Source: Gammaproteobacteria bacterium
Lineage (GTDB): Bacteria; Pseudomonadota; Gammaproteobacteria; SZUA-229
Reading direction: 5' to 3'
NCBI GenBank assembly: GCA_029882395.1
Contig: JAOUKT010000014.1
Coordinates: forward strand, 1 to 51,550
Length of the DNA: 51,550 bases
Positions 41,614-51,429 of the stretch are shown here, piece after piece (position 1 is the first letter of the stretch; every line of letters begins with the position of its first letter). The position numbers and the translations under genes are program-made. The notes below the pieces were generated by a model, which was not told the DNA's origin, searched no databases, and worked only from the letters and a program-made list of their open reading frames with translations.

Positions 41614-42351
41614 ATGTCATTGATTGAAAGCATAGGCTCAGTAGAGCTGCTATATATGGCATTGGTATTACTGCTGGCGTATGTCATCAAAGGCGTGGCT
41701 GGCTTTGGTTCAGGATTGCTGGCAGTGCCGTTGCTGACATTGGTCGCGCCGTTAACAGTTGTAGTGCCTTTGCTGGGTTTGATCAGTTATACAGGCACCC
41801 TGATACAGGCTTATCAGTGCCGGCAGGAGGTGGTATGGAGCGATTGCCTGAAGGTATTGCCGTTTTCTGTGCTGGGCGTGTCATGTGCTATCTGGCTTTT
41901 TCAACAGCTTGATTTGTATTGGCTCAATAAGGCGCTGGCGGTCTTTGTCATGGCTTATGCTTTGATATCTTTACGCGCTCAATCCGCGGCTGTTAAAAAC
42001 CATTTATGGGCCATACCTGCTGGTTTTCTTGCCGGTTTAGTGGGGGCGTTATTCGGTACGGGTGGGCCATTTTATGTGGCTTATCTTAAACTTAGGCAGC
42101 TTGATAAAGTAGCGTTTCGTGCCACGATTGTCTTTATTTTTTTATTTGATGGCGCAATCAGAATCGGCGCCTATAGCATCAGCGGTTTTTATCCGCCAGA
42201 TGTGCTGATAATAGCCATTGCCGGTCTGCCCGTGCTATTGCTGGGCTTATATATCGGCCATCGTATTCATCTGAATATTAGTAAGCAGCGGTTTCATCAG
42301 GTAATTAGTCTGATCTTATTGTTATCTGGCATGGTCTTGTTTTTTAAATAA
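41614..42351 (+). CDS. TauE/SafE-family membrane permease
   Basis: A 245-aa permease with seven or eight hydrophobic helices. The family pattern is KGVAGFGSGLLAVPLLTLVAP near residues 26-46 and its internal repeat GLVGALFGTGGPFYVAYL near 140-160. Members are proposed exporters or importers of sulfonates, sulfite or sulfolactate, so a sulfur-related role is possible but unproven. It is weakly preceded by a ribosome site and follows mtnA by 42 nt. Confidence 0.88.
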   Translation: MSLIESIGSVELLYMALVLLLAYVIKGVAGFGSGLLAVPLLTLVAPLTVVVPLLGLISYTGTLIQAYQCRQEVVWSDCLKVLPFSVLGVSCAIWLFQQLDLYWLNKALAVFVMAYALISLRAQSAAVKNHLWAIPAGFLAGLVGALFGTGGPFYVAYLKLRQLDKVAFRATIVFIFLFDGAIRIGAYSISGFYPPDVLIIAIAGLPVLLLGLYIGHRIHLNISKQRFHQVISLILLLSGMVLFFK

Positions 42352-42751
42352 TCGTCTTTATTCTAACTATCTGCAAATACGGATTACCAAGCTCAGCTGC
42401 TATGGTAAAATAGACGGACTAATATTATCCATGCTCATTTTCATCTGGCGATATAAGCGCATTTTGGCTGATAGTAATGAGTATTGATCTGCCAGACGGA
42501 AGCTTGTAGCCCCTGGCACGGTATTGTTAATGTCAGGCTTGTATCCAGCTGGCTTAAAACCGTTATAACCGGTTCGGCAATAGGTAGTAAAATATCGACT
42601 GATGGCCGGGCGTGTATGATCTGCTGTGCTAGCAAACAAAGACGTGCTGATATTGATGATCTAATGGTTGCCAATATGTAAAAATATTTGATGAAATATT
42701 CAAATTAGCACTTGAAAACCTAAACTATAAACTACACTTGAAGTATAGAGT
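42352..42751. other. 400-bp region upstream of clpS without a confident gene
   Basis: Overlapping frames on both strands (a TTG-initiated frame at 42484-42681 on plus, an ATG frame at 42441-42674 on minus) encode 65-77 residues, but neither resembles a family I know nor has a clear ribosome site. The stretch may be non-coding leader and promoter sequence for clpSA, or the remains of an eroded gene. Confidence 0.45.
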
Positions 42752-43075
42752 ATGAGTGATAAAGAAATTGATATTGGTCATGATGATGGCTTGGCTTTAG
42801 AAGAGGCTAAACCGAAATTAAAACCACCAAAACGTTATAAAGTAGTTTTAATTAACGATGATTTTACGCCAATGGAATTTGTGATTCAGGTATTGCAGTC
42901 ATTCTTTAGAATGGATAGAGAGTCTGCAGTCCAGGTCATGATGATGGTTCATACTAAAGGAAAAGGTATTTGTGGTGTGTTCAGTAAAGATATTGCCGAG
43001 ACTAAAGTAGTACAGGTCAATGAGTTCTCTCGGCAAAATCAACACCCATTAATGTGTTCAATGGAAGAAGATTAA
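42752..43075 (+). CDS. clpS: ClpS, ClpAP adaptor
   Basis: A 107-aa N-end-rule adaptor delivering substrates to ClpAP. The core [21 protein letters not shown] (about 28-48) carries the N-degron-binding residues of the family, followed by [24 protein letters not shown]. The N-terminal extension is acidic and flexible, as expected. It lies just upstream of clpA, forming the standard clpS-clpA pair. Confidence 0.97.
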   Translation: MSDKEIDIGHDDGLALEEAKPKLKPPKRYKVVLINDDFTPMEFVIQVLQSFFRMDRESAVQVMMMVHTKGKGICGVFSKDIAETKVVQVNEFSRQNQHPLMCSMEED

Positions 43076-43132
43076 TTTGAAATAAAACCTTAATAGACAA
43101 AGGTTTTGAAAGTCATAAATGAGGCAGTAGTT

Positions 43133-45397
43133 ATGTTGAGTAAAGAGTTAGAAGAGTCACTCAACCAGGCTTTTAAAGAAGCACGTGAAAAGCGACACGA
43201 ATTTATAACAGTAGAGCATCTGCTGTTAGCATTGCTGGATAACAGTTCGGCAAATAACGTTTTAAAGGCATGTGGTGTTAATTTTGATAGCCTGCGTGGC
43301 GATCTGAGATCTTACCTGATGGAAAGCACGCCTCAGCTTGAAGAGGGGCTTGATCGTGAAGTGCAGCCAACCTTAGGTTTTCAGCGGGTTTTGCAGCGTG
43401 CTGTGTTCCATGTGCAGTCATCTGGCAAAAAAGAAGTCACCGGCGCCAATGTGCTGGTTGCGATCTTTGGAGAGCAAGAGTCTCAGGCTGTTTATTTACT
43501 TAACCAGAACAACATCACCCGCCTGGATATTGTTAATTATATCTCTCATGGTATTTCTCGTATTAATGAAGACAGCGATCATGATTTGTCTGAAAGTGAT
43601 GATGAGGCCGGCGAAGCCAGTGGCGAACAGCCGTTAGCACAGTTTGCAACAAACCTGAATACCAAAGCGATGCAGGGCAAAATAGACCCTTTAATTGGTC
43701 GCGATCATGAAGTTGAGCGTACAGTGCAAATATTATGCCGGCGACGTAAAAATAACCCGTTATTTGTTGGAGAGTCCGGCGTTGGTAAAACCGCGATTGC
43801 CGAAGGACTGGCGAAAAAAATTGTCGATAAAGAAGTGCCTGCTGTGCTCGCAGAGAGCACGATCTATGCGCTTGATTTGGGTGCGCTGGTGGCAGGTACA
43901 AAGTACCGTGGTGACTTTGAAAAACGCTTGAAAGGCATATTGAAACAACTGAAAAAAGACGAACATGCTATTTTGTTTATCGACGAGATTCATACAATTA
44001 TTGGTGCAGGCTCTGCTTCCGGCGGGGTAATGGATGCGTCAAACCTGATCAAGCCCATGCTGGCTAATGGTGAGCTGCGTTGTCTGGGGTCTACTACCTA
44101 TCAGGAATACCGTGGCATTTTCGAGAAAGACCATGCGCTGGCAAGGCGTTTCCAAAAGATCGATGTGAACGAGCCCAGTGTACCTGAAACTATTGATATT
44201 CTTAAAGGCTTAAAGTCTCGTTTTGAAGAACACCATGACGTCAAATACAGTCTTAATGCATTAAAAGCGGCGGCGGAATTGTCGGATCGCTTCATTACCG
44301 ACCGCTTTCTGCCAGATAAAGCCATTGATATTATCGATGAGGCCGGGGCAAGCCGTCGTGTTAAAGCAAAAGAATCCGATGCTGGCAAAACCAAGTCAAT
44401 CTCGGTGACGGATATCGAACATATCGTGGCCCAAATTGCCCGTATTCCACCGAAAACCATTTCGGCCTCTGATACGGATGTCTTATTCAAACTGGATCGT
44501 AATCTCAAGCTGGTGGTGTTTGGTCAGGATGAGGCGATAGATCGCATGACCTCGGCGATTAAGATGTCGCGTTCAGGTTTAGGTAGTCCGGATAAACCCA
44601 TTGGTTCATTTTTGTTTGCTGGCCCTACAGGGGTTGGTAAAACCGAAGTCAGCAAACAACTGGCGAAGACAATGGGTGTTGAGCTGATTCGTTTCGACAT
44701 GTCTGAATATATGGAACGCCATACCGTATCGAGACTGATTGGTGCTCCGCCGGGCTATGTTGGTTTTGATCAGGGTGGCTTGTTAACAGAAGCGATTAAT
44801 AAAAACCCGCATTCCGTTCTTTTATTGGATGAAATTGAAAAAGCCCATCCTGAAGTCTTTAATTTGTTATTACAGATAATGGATCACGGAACGCTGACCG
44901 ATAGCAATGGCCGTAAAACTGATTTCAGAAATACCATTATCATCATGACCAGTAACGCAGGTGCGCAGCTCATTAGTCGCCGTACGCTGGGCTTTATGGA
45001 ACAAACCCATGAAACAGATGCGATGGAAGAAATCAAGCGCAGCTTTACACCTGAGTTTAGAAACAGGCTGGATGCGATCGTGCAGTTCAATGCGCTGGAT
45101 CGTCGCAATATAGCCAATGTTGTTGATAAGTTCATTATTGAGCTGGAGCACCAGCTGGAGCAGAAGAAAGTTACGCTAATTGTCGATGAACTGGCCAGAG
45201 AATGGCTGGCCGAAAATGGTTATGATCCCAAAATGGGTGCCCGGCCAATGGCCCGTTTGATACAGGATAAAATTCGCACGCCATTGGCTGATGAGCTTTT
45301 GTTTGGCTCATTAAATAAAGGCGGAGAGGTGAAAATAACCACAGGCGCGGATGGTTTGAAATTAGAATTGCCGACAAAGGAAGCAGCCGTAAGCTAA
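43133..45397 (+). CDS. clpA: ClpA, ATP-dependent Clp protease ATPase subunit
   Basis: A 754-aa AAA+ unfoldase of ClpAP. The Clp-N repeat domain is about 1-140. The first AAA+ module has Walker A GESGVGKT (213-220) and Walker [10 protein letters not shown]. The second has GPTGVGKT at about 490-500 and [12 protein letters not shown]. No ClpB-type middle domain is present, which separates it from ClpB. The frame opens with TTG at 43106, but GAGG 8 nt before the ATG at 43133 and the usual N-terminus MLSKELE set the start. It follows clpS by 57 nt and ends at a bidirectional terminator. Confidence 0.97.
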   Translation: MLSKELEESLNQAFKEAREKRHEFITVEHLLLALLDNSSANNVLKACGVNFDSLRGDLRSYLMESTPQLEEGLDREVQPTLGFQRVLQRAVFHVQSSGKKEVTGANVLVAIFGEQESQAVYLLNQNNITRLDIVNYISHGISRINEDSDHDLSESDDEAGEASGEQPLAQFATNLNTKAMQGKIDPLIGRDHEVERTVQILCRRRKNNPLFVGESGVGKTAIAEGLAKKIVDKEVPAVLAESTIYALDLGALVAGTKYRGDFEKRLKGILKQLKKDEHAILFIDEIHTIIGAGSASGGVMDASNLIKPMLANGELRCLGSTTYQEYRGIFEKDHALARRFQKIDVNEPSVPETIDILKGLKSRFEEHHDVKYSLNALKAAAELSDRFITDRFLPDKAIDIIDEAGASRRVKAKESDAGKTKSISVTDIEHIVAQIARIPPKTISASDTDVLFKLDRNLKLVVFGQDEAIDRMTSAIKMSRSGLGSPDKPIGSFLFAGPTGVGKTEVSKQLAKTMGVELIRFDMSEYMERHTVSRLIGAPPGYVGFDQGGLLTEAINKNPHSVLLLDEIEKAHPEVFNLLLQIMDHGTLTDSNGRKTDFRNTIIIMTSNAGAQLISRRTLGFMEQTHETDAMEEIKRSFTPEFRNRLDAIVQFNALDRRNIANVVDKFIIELEHQLEQKKVTLIVDELAREWLAENGYDPKMGARPMARLIQDKIRTPLADELLFGSLNKGGEVKITTGADGLKLELPTKEAAVS

Positions 45398-45429
45398 AGC
45401 AAATAAGCCTGTTGTTAAACATAAAAAAA

Positions 45430-45456
45430 GCCAGTCATTCAGTACTGGCTTTTTTT
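45430..45456. terminator. Bidirectional terminator between clpA and infA
   Basis: GCCAGT (45430-45435) and ACTGGC (45444-45449) form a stem flanked by seven A residues on the left and seven T residues on the right, so it can end both the plus-strand clpA and the minus-strand infA transcripts. Confidence 0.9.
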
Positions 45457-45496
45457 ATGGAATTTTTAGGCTCTGCTGGAACGCTTTTATCTGGCC

Positions 45497-45715
45497 TTAT
45501 TTGCTGCGGTAAACGATACGACCTTTCGTTAAATCATATGGTGTTAATTCAATTGTAACCTTGTCACCAGTCATGATGCGGATATAATTTTTACGCATAC
45601 GACCAGAAATATGTGCGTTCACAACGTGACCGTTTTCCAGTTCTACTTTAAACGTGGTGTTGGGCAGGGTTTCTATAACCGTGCCTTCCATTTGTATCGC
45701 TTCTTCTTTTGCCAT
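45497..45715 (-). CDS. infA: Translation initiation factor IF-1
   Basis: A 72-aa OB-fold protein nearly canonical in sequence: [29 protein letters not shown], then [33 protein letters not shown]. It occupies the 30S A-site during initiation. Single gene convergent with clpA, the commonly seen neighbourhood. Confidence 0.98.
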   Translation of the reverse strand: MAKEEAIQMEGTVIETLPNTTFKVELENGHVVNAHISGRMRKNYIRIMTGDKVTIELTPYDLTKGRIVYRSK

Positions 45716-45749
45716 TGTGTACCTGAGTCATATTAAAATTAGCGGCTCC

Positions 45750-45777
45750 ATTATCGATAAATCACACGAATACGCAA
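45750..45777 (-). promoter_or_regulatory. Candidate infA promoter
   Basis: On the minus strand TTGCGT (45777-45772) and GATAAT (45755-45750) are separated by 16 nt, about 30 nt upstream of the infA ATG. The hexamers match consensus at four and five of six positions. Confidence 0.4.
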
Positions 45778-45821
45778 GTTAATTGAGTCAAAAGTGGCAT
45801 AAAAGGCAAAATAAATATGAT

Positions 45822-46658
45822 TTACTGCGCTTTTACCGCTGGTAGCCAATGATCAGGGTCAACAGCCGTACGGTTCAGTAACAGGCTCAGGTGCAGGTGT
45901 GGGCCGGTAACCCGTCCCGTTTCCCCGACTTCGCCAATAATGTCACCCTGCTTAATCAGCTGTCCGGGTTTGACATGGGTTTTGTAAAGATGGGCATACA
46001 GGGAAATAACACCCTGGCCATGATCGAGGTAGATCATATTGCCGCTAAAGAAAAAATCACCGGTTTCAATGACCCTGGCATCGGCAATGGCTTTAACGGG
46101 CGTGCCTTGTGGAGCGGCGATATCAAGACCGGAGTGTGGTCTTCGGGCCTGTTGATTAAAAAATCGCCGCAAGCCAAATATGCTACTGATGCGTCCATCC
46201 ACAGGGCGGATAAAATCAGAATGTACCGTCTGATCGCTCCAGGTGTTTTTGGCGGCTTTTTTAATTTGTCTTTCTTTAACAATGCGCTTCATGTCTTCGG
46301 CTGTGGGGTTGACCTTGCGTTTGTTTTTAACGGTCAGGTACTGCGCTTTATAGGTTTTGTTTTTGATGACGAAGCTGTGGTGGTATTGTTTTTTGTCGTC
46401 AAACTGGTAGTTGACTTCGTATCGCCCGGGTTTGGTATTTAGCGATATGCCGATCATTGCATACCAGGCATCATCGTATTTATGCACCGCAACTTTCTGT
46501 TTTTTATAAAAAGCTCTGGGCTGAGGCGTATCTGCACTGGACAACTCAATAACAACGGTGCCACCAGGGACCGGGTGGTGCTCTGGAAAGGCAATGGCGG
46601 TATTGATGAAAAAATAAAAACTGGCGGCGGCAAAAAGAAGAATAAACTTAATCATCAT
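45822..46658 (-). CDS. M23-family metallopeptidase (LytM domain)
   Basis: A 278-aa protein with a signal peptide (about 1-23, ending TAIAF) and a C-terminal M23 domain. Zinc ligands are H175 and D179 (RPHSGLDIAAP) and H256 in GPHLHLS, with H223 in LYAHL as catalytic base, so the enzyme should be active, unlike EnvC/NlpD-type activators. It would cut peptidoglycan cross-links in the periplasm. The N-terminal part (about 28-100) resembles a small beta domain found in related peptidases. Single gene, divergent from the aminotransferase. Confidence 0.92.
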   Translation of the reverse strand: MMIKFILLFAAASFYFFINTAIAFPEHHPVPGGTVVIELSSADTPQPRAFYKKQKVAVHKYDDAWYAMIGISLNTKPGRYEVNYQFDDKKQYHHSFVIKNKTYKAQYLTVKNKRKVNPTAEDMKRIVKERQIKKAAKNTWSDQTVHSDFIRPVDGRISSIFGLRRFFNQQARRPHSGLDIAAPQGTPVKAIADARVIETGDFFFSGNMIYLDHGQGVISLYAHLYKTHVKPGQLIKQGDIIGEVGETGRVTGPHLHLSLLLNRTAVDPDHWLPAVKAQ

Positions 46659-46802
46659 TGAATGATAAATTGTTTCGATGTTTTGTGCCAGAGATAGCTG
46701 TTATAAAGTCAGGCGCAGCGTTAAAAAATATTCTAAATGGCTGATATAAGGTATGGTAAAATTATCATTTACTCAATTGTGAAAGACAGGCGTGAAAATT
46801 AA

Positions 46803-47966
46803 ATGAAGCTGGCTGACCGTATGCAGGATATTCAGCCTTTTTTCGTAATGGATTTGTTAGCACGTGCTCGTGAGTTAGAATCACAAGGGCATTCCATTAT
46901 TCACATGGAAATTGGCGAGCCTGACTTTCCCACACCGCAACCCATCATAAAGGCAGGCCGGCAATCTTTATCAGACGAGAGAACGCATTACACACCGGCG
47001 CTGGGTTTGCCCGCCTTGCGCGTGAAGATAGCGGAGTACTATCAGCATGAATTTGATCTTGAGGTGGAACCGCAGCGCATAATCATCACTCCAGGGGCGT
47101 CAGGTGCATTACAGCTGGCACTGGCTGTATCGGTGAACCCCAATGATAAAGTTCTGATGACAGACCCGGGTTATCCCTGTAACCGGCACATGGTCAGAAT
47201 GTTTGAAGCTGAGGCTGTCAGCATTGCTGTCGATGCGGACACTTCATTCCAATTAACGCCGCAACTGATCGATCAGCACTGGTCCGAGAATACCGTGGCA
47301 GCAATGATTGCATCACCCTCAAACCCGAGTGGCAGCCATCTTGATAAAGCTTCGATGCAGGACTTAATCGAGGCTGCAAAAAAACACGATATTTTACTTA
47401 TCGTCGACGAGATCTATCAGGGGCTGGTTTATGATGCTGAAAATCATACGGCGTTGTCGCTTTCAGATGATGTTATTGTCATCAATAGTTTCTCAAAATA
47501 TTTTGGCATGACAGGCTGGCGACTGGGCTGGATGGTTGTGCCTGAAGTGTTAGTCGAGGCAATAGAAAGGGTTTCGCAGAATATTTTTTTAGCACCATCG
47601 ACACCGGCTCAATACGCAGCTTTAGATGCGTTTACTGACGCTTCGATGCATATCATTCATGCGCGGCGAGATGAGTTTAAGCAGCGCAGGGACTATTTGC
47701 TGCCGGCCTTGAAGAAACTGGGTTTTAAAATATTGCTCAAACCAGAGGGCGCATTTTATATTTATGCGGATTGTTCCGGCTTATCAGACGACAGCTTTCA
47801 GTTCTCGAATGAATTATTAGAAAAAGCTGGTGTGGCGGTAACACCGGGTAAGGATTTCGGTAATTATAAAGCGCATCAGTATTTACGTTTTGCGTACACT
47901 CAGCCGGTAAATATACTGCAGCAGGCTGTCGGGCGAATACAGAAATATATTAAAGAATATTTATAA
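46803..47966 (+). CDS. Class I/II pyridoxal-phosphate aminotransferase
   Basis: A 387-aa fold-type I enzyme. PLP lysine is K232 in NSFSKYFGMTGWRLGW, D202 in VDEIYQGLVYD contacts the pyridine ring, and ASPSNPSG is the usual cofactor-pocket loop. The N-terminus with IIHMEIGEPDFPTPQPI is typical of aspartate/alanine-type transaminases. Substrate is not evident; a general amino-acid transaminase is the safest call. Its gene starts a run aminotransferase-DUF2797-cysE with short gaps of 12 and 30 nt. Confidence 0.92.
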   Translation: MKLADRMQDIQPFFVMDLLARARELESQGHSIIHMEIGEPDFPTPQPIIKAGRQSLSDERTHYTPALGLPALRVKIAEYYQHEFDLEVEPQRIIITPGASGALQLALAVSVNPNDKVLMTDPGYPCNRHMVRMFEAEAVSIAVDADTSFQLTPQLIDQHWSENTVAAMIASPSNPSGSHLDKASMQDLIEAAKKHDILLIVDEIYQGLVYDAENHTALSLSDDVIVINSFSKYFGMTGWRLGWMVVPEVLVEAIERVSQNIFLAPSTPAQYAALDAFTDASMHIIHARRDEFKQRRDYLLPALKKLGFKILLKPEGAFYIYADCSGLSDDSFQFSNELLEKAGVAVTPGKDFGNYKAHQYLRFAYTQPVNILQQAVGRIQKYIKEYL

Positions 47967-47978
47967 AGGTAGTATTTT

Positions 47979-48818
47979 ATGATGCAAGGTAAGTTAAGAA
48001 AAATGACAACAGAGTTGTCTGATACGGTTCACTACCGGTTGCCACTGGTTCAAAAAGATAACGTTTCAACAGATTATGTTGATATGAATAATTTAATCGG
48101 CAAAAAGATAACATTACGTTACGAGAACGAAATCAACTGTATCAGCTGTGGCGTTAAAACAAAAAAAAGTTACAGTCAGGGCCACTGTTACATGTGCATG
48201 AAAACGTTGCCTGAATGTGATATGTGCATTATGAAGCCTGAAACCTGTCATTATGCCGAAGGTACCTGTCGTGACAGTGCCTGGGCAGATGATCATTGCA
48301 TGCAAAAACATTTTGTTTATCTGGCAAACTCTTCCGGTATTAAAGTCGGCATCACCAGAGGCACGCAAGTGCCAACGCGATGGATGGATCAGGGAGCCGT
48401 GCAGGCATTAAGCATTTTTGAAGTGCAAGACAGACTGATGTCAGGTTTGTTAGAAGTGATCATTAAAAAACATGTTTCAGACCGGACTGACTGGCGTAAA
48501 ATGCTTAAAGGCGTGATTGAAGAGATTGATCTGGTAAAATACCGGGATGAACTCATGCAAGCGTGTGCCGATGAAATCCAGCTGCTGCAACAGCAACATG
48601 GGGAACAGGCTTTAAGCGCATTGAGTGAATCGGATCTGGTGGATATTAACTACCCTGTGCTGGAATACCCTGAAAAAATCAAGTCATTTAACTTTGATAA
48701 AACCCCGGAAATTACCGGCGTTTTAAAAGGCATTAAAGGCCAGTACCTGATATTAGATACCGGTGTTCTGAATATTCGCAAATTTACCGGTTACAATGTT
48801 ACTCTAGAACATGACTGA
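47979..48818 (+). CDS. DUF2797 family protein with cysteine-rich zinc-finger-like segment
   Basis: A 279-aa protein. The N-terminal half has closely spaced cysteines in CISCGVKTKKS, CYMCMKTLPECDMCIM and CHYAEGTCRD (about 47-95), a likely metal-binding cluster, followed by VYLANSSGIKVGITRGTQVPTRWMDQG, which resembles a GIY-YIG-like nuclease core (YLA...KVGIT). The family is uncharacterised. AAGG lies about 10 nt before the first ATG. It sits between the aminotransferase and cysE; the link with cysteine metabolism may be only positional. Confidence 0.85.
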   Translation: MMQGKLRKMTTELSDTVHYRLPLVQKDNVSTDYVDMNNLIGKKITLRYENEINCISCGVKTKKSYSQGHCYMCMKTLPECDMCIMKPETCHYAEGTCRDSAWADDHCMQKHFVYLANSSGIKVGITRGTQVPTRWMDQGAVQALSIFEVQDRLMSGLLEVIIKKHVSDRTDWRKMLKGVIEEIDLVKYRDELMQACADEIQLLQQQHGEQALSALSESDLVDINYPVLEYPEKIKSFNFDKTPEITGVLKGIKGQYLILDTGVLNIRKFTGYNVTLEHD

Positions 48819-48848
48819 ACAACTTAAGTTAAATGATGGAATAATTAA

Positions 48849-49655
48849 GTGATTAACTTTATTAAAACAATGAAAGAAGATGTTTCAAGTGTGCTTGAAC
48901 GCGATCCTGCCGCGAGAAATGTCTTTGAAGTATTAACCACTTACCCTGGCATCCATGCGATTATTATTCATCGAATCAGCCACCTGTTCTGGAAGATGAA
49001 ACTGAAATGGCTGGCACGTGTCATATCAAACCTCGCCAGATGGTTAACGGGTATCGAAATACACCCCGGCGCCACTATCGGCCGCCGCTTTTTTATTGAC
49101 CATGGTATGGGTGTGGTGATCGGTGAAACGGCTGAGATTGGCAATGATTGCACAATCTATCATGGCGTAACTCTGGGTGGCACATCATGGAGCAAGGGTA
49201 AACGGCATCCGACCTTGAATGATTTTGTGGTGGTGGGTGCGGGCGCTAAAGTTCTGGGCCCGATCACGGTTGGCATGGCAGCAAGAATTGGCTCAAATGC
49301 GGTTGTGGTTAAAGACGTGCCGGAAGAAGCCACGGTTGTAGGTGTGCCGGGCAGAACCATCATTACAAAAGAAGAAAAGGCGAAAGTTTCCGAACAGCAG
49401 AAACAGCGTGAAAAATTCGCAGAAAAGCTCGGTTTTGATGCTTATGGTGCGACTCAGGATATGCCTGACCCGGTAGCAACCGCGATTAATAATATGCTCG
49501 ATCATATCCATTTAATGGATAAACAAATGGAAAGCATGTGCAAATCGCTGAAACAGCTGGGTTCTGAGATCGACATTGATAAGCTTCCGCATTTAGGTTC
49601 ATGTGAGATAGACCAGCACGATACGGCGAATAGAAAGGATGAAAGCCTCAAATAA
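48849..49655 (+). CDS. cysE: CysE, serine O-acetyltransferase
   Basis: A 268-aa enzyme making O-acetylserine from serine and acetyl-CoA, the committed step of cysteine synthesis. N-terminal helical region [26 protein letters not shown], then a left-handed beta-helix with [37 protein letters not shown] and [13 protein letters not shown] hexapeptide repeats. The start is GTG at 48849, which keeps the conserved N-terminus. The C-terminal tail after about 180 is longer than in E. coli CysE. It precedes iscR, linking cysteine supply to Fe-S assembly. Confidence 0.96.
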   Translation: MINFIKTMKEDVSSVLERDPAARNVFEVLTTYPGIHAIIIHRISHLFWKMKLKWLARVISNLARWLTGIEIHPGATIGRRFFIDHGMGVVIGETAEIGNDCTIYHGVTLGGTSWSKGKRHPTLNDFVVVGAGAKVLGPITVGMAARIGSNAVVVKDVPEEATVVGVPGRTIITKEEKAKVSEQQKQREKFAEKLGFDAYGATQDMPDPVATAINNMLDHIHLMDKQMESMCKSLKQLGSEIDIDKLPHLGSCEIDQHDTANRKDESLK

Positions 49656-49703
49656 GCACAATAGACCTGTTTTTTGTAATGAATTGACTTATTTGATGTC
49701 TTA

Positions 49704-49728
49704 GTAGTTGACCAAATTACTCAGGTAT
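49704..49728 (+). promoter_or_regulatory. Type 1 IscR-binding site
   Basis: The 25-bp stretch matches the published type 1 IscR consensus (ATASYYGACTRWWWYAGTCRRSTAT) at 22 of 25 positions by my count, with the expected GAC and GGTAT parts. It covers the -35 element of the iscR promoter, so holo-IscR would repress its own operon. Confidence 0.85.
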
Positions 49729-49736
49729 AGGATACT
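49708..49736 (+). promoter_or_regulatory. iscR promoter
   Basis: TTGACC (49708-49713), a 17-nt spacer and GATACT (49731-49736) form a good sigma-70 promoter, with the -35 inside the IscR site and the iscR ATG 27 nt further on. Confidence 0.75.
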
Positions 49737-49763
49737 CACGCGCCTGAATCGATGAGGTTTATT

Positions 49764-50228
49764 ATGCGACTAACGACAAAGGGTCGATATGCTGTTACCG
49801 CAGTATTGGATCTGGCATTTCATCAAGAATCTGGCCCTGTATCACTTGCTGATATTTCAGAGCGCCAGATAATATCACTTTCTTATTTAGAACAGTTATT
49901 TTCAAAATTGCGTAAAAAGAATATTGTTTCAAGTACGCGAGGTCCTGGTGGGGGCTATAAACTCACTCATGCGCCGGAACAGGTTTCAATTGTAGACATT
50001 ATTATTGCTGTCGATGAAAGCTACCGTGCAAACGGCTGTTCGCCCACTGAATATTGTCAGGGCTCAACACGTTGTTTAACGCATGATCTATGGGATGAGT
50101 TAAGTGACAAAATACATGGTTTTCTGGGTGGTATCTCACTGGCTGATGTGATGCAGCAAAAAACAACGGTTGAAACAGCCTGTCGCCAGGACGCTGATCT
50201 CGAGATCAAATTAGCAGGACAGGCCTGA
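49764..50228 (+). CDS. iscR: IscR, Fe-S cluster-sensing Rrf2 regulator
   Basis: A 154-aa Rrf2-family repressor. The winged helix-turn-helix is N-terminal ([18 protein letters not shown] to PGGGYKL). [2Fe-2S] ligands C92, C98, C104 and H107 are all present at the spacing used by E. coli IscR. An ATG at 49752 is in frame, but GAGG 6 nt before the ATG at 49764 overlaps it and sets the start. With the upstream type 1 site it should autoregulate. The next two genes encode cysteine desulfurases. Confidence 0.97.
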   Translation: MRLTTKGRYAVTAVLDLAFHQESGPVSLADISERQIISLSYLEQLFSKLRKKNIVSSTRGPGGGYKLTHAPEQVSIVDIIIAVDESYRANGCSPTEYCQGSTRCLTHDLWDELSDKIHGFLGGISLADVMQQKTTVETACRQDADLEIKLAGQA

Positions 50229-50249
50229 TTAAGGCCGCCAGAGCATAAC

Positions 50250-51398
50250 ATGCCGGTATATCTGGATAATAATGCAACTAGCAATATGCCCGAAGAGGTG
50301 CTTGCTGAGATGTTGCCTTATTTGAGCCAGACCATCGGCAATCCATCCAGCGTACATCGCTATGGACGCATGAGCCGCCACGCCATTGAAGATGCCAGAG
50401 CCCAGGTGGCTGCACTGGTTAATGCGGAGCCTTCGCAAGTTGTTTTTACATCAGGCGGTACGGAGGCCAACAATCTGGCGATATTAGGCAGCTGCAGAAA
50501 ATGGAAACATGCACGTCTGGCCGTTAGCAAAACAGAGCATCCATCGGTAATCGAAGCGGCACAATTGCATGCTAAAGAAGGTGGTTTGCTAGACATGATT
50601 GAGGTTACAGGCCAGGGTTTGGTGACTGCAGCGGCTTTCAAAAAGGCATTGCATGAAGATACCCGGCTGGTATCAGTGATGCTGGCAAATAATGAAACCG
50701 GTGTTATTCAAGAACTGGGGCCGTTAATAGAAGAGGCTCAGCATCGTAATATCTGGTTTCACAGCGATGCGTCACAGGCGGCAGGTAAAATTGTAGTTGA
50801 TATAAAACAATTACCTGTTCAGCTATTAACCTTATCATCGCATAAGTTATACGGCCCGCGGGGTGTCGGTGCTTTAATCATTGATAAAAATATTGAGATC
50901 GGTGCCATCATTGTCGGCGGCGGGCAGGAAAAGAATTTACGCAGCGGTACAGAAAACATCGCTGGCATTGTTGGTTTTGGCAAGGCTGCCGAACTGGCAA
51001 AGAGTGAATTGCACTCGCGAACTGAGTGTTTAACGCAAATGCAATCACAACTGGAAGAGGGGCTGCATAACATTCCGTCGGTATGCATTTTTGCCGAAAA
51101 TGTTAAACGTTTACCAAACACTACGCTGTTTGCCATTGATGGCATTGAAGGCGAGACATTGCTGATGCAGCTGGACAAAAAAGGCTTTGCCGTGTCCAGC
51201 GGCTCGGCTTGTCACAGCAGCAAAATTGAAGCGAGTCATGTTTTACAGGCAATGGGGATTAATGACCGGCTCGGCTCGGCAGCAATCCGTGTCAGCCTTG
51301 GAATTGAAAACACATCGGCTGATGTAGAGGGATTTTTAAAAGCTGTCAGAGAAATATTAGAAACTTTACGGCCAAACTTAAGTTTGGGTGTTAGTTAA
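50250..51398 (+). CDS. Cysteine desulfurase (NifS/IscS-like, first of two)
   Basis: A 382-aa PLP enzyme that removes sulfur from cysteine and passes it on as persulfide. PLP lysine K199 is in [14 protein letters not shown], and the catalytic loop cysteine C321 is in [10 protein letters not shown]. The N-terminus VYLDNNATS and [10 protein letters not shown] belong to the group I (IscS/NifS) fold. It lies 21 nt after iscR, where iscS is normally found, but a second desulfurase with an IscS-like N-terminus follows, so this one is probably a NifS-like paralogue. Confidence 0.93.
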   Translation: MPVYLDNNATSNMPEEVLAEMLPYLSQTIGNPSSVHRYGRMSRHAIEDARAQVAALVNAEPSQVVFTSGGTEANNLAILGSCRKWKHARLAVSKTEHPSVIEAAQLHAKEGGLLDMIEVTGQGLVTAAAFKKALHEDTRLVSVMLANNETGVIQELGPLIEEAQHRNIWFHSDASQAAGKIVVDIKQLPVQLLTLSSHKLYGPRGVGALIIDKNIEIGAIIVGGGQEKNLRSGTENIAGIVGFGKAAELAKSELHSRTECLTQMQSQLEEGLHNIPSVCIFAENVKRLPNTTLFAIDGIEGETLLMQLDKKGFAVSSGSACHSSKIEASHVLQAMGINDRLGSAAIRVSLGIENTSADVEGFLKAVREILETLRPNLSLGVS

Positions 51399-51429
51399 TG
51401 TTAAGCCAGAAAATATAAGGGTATTGAGA

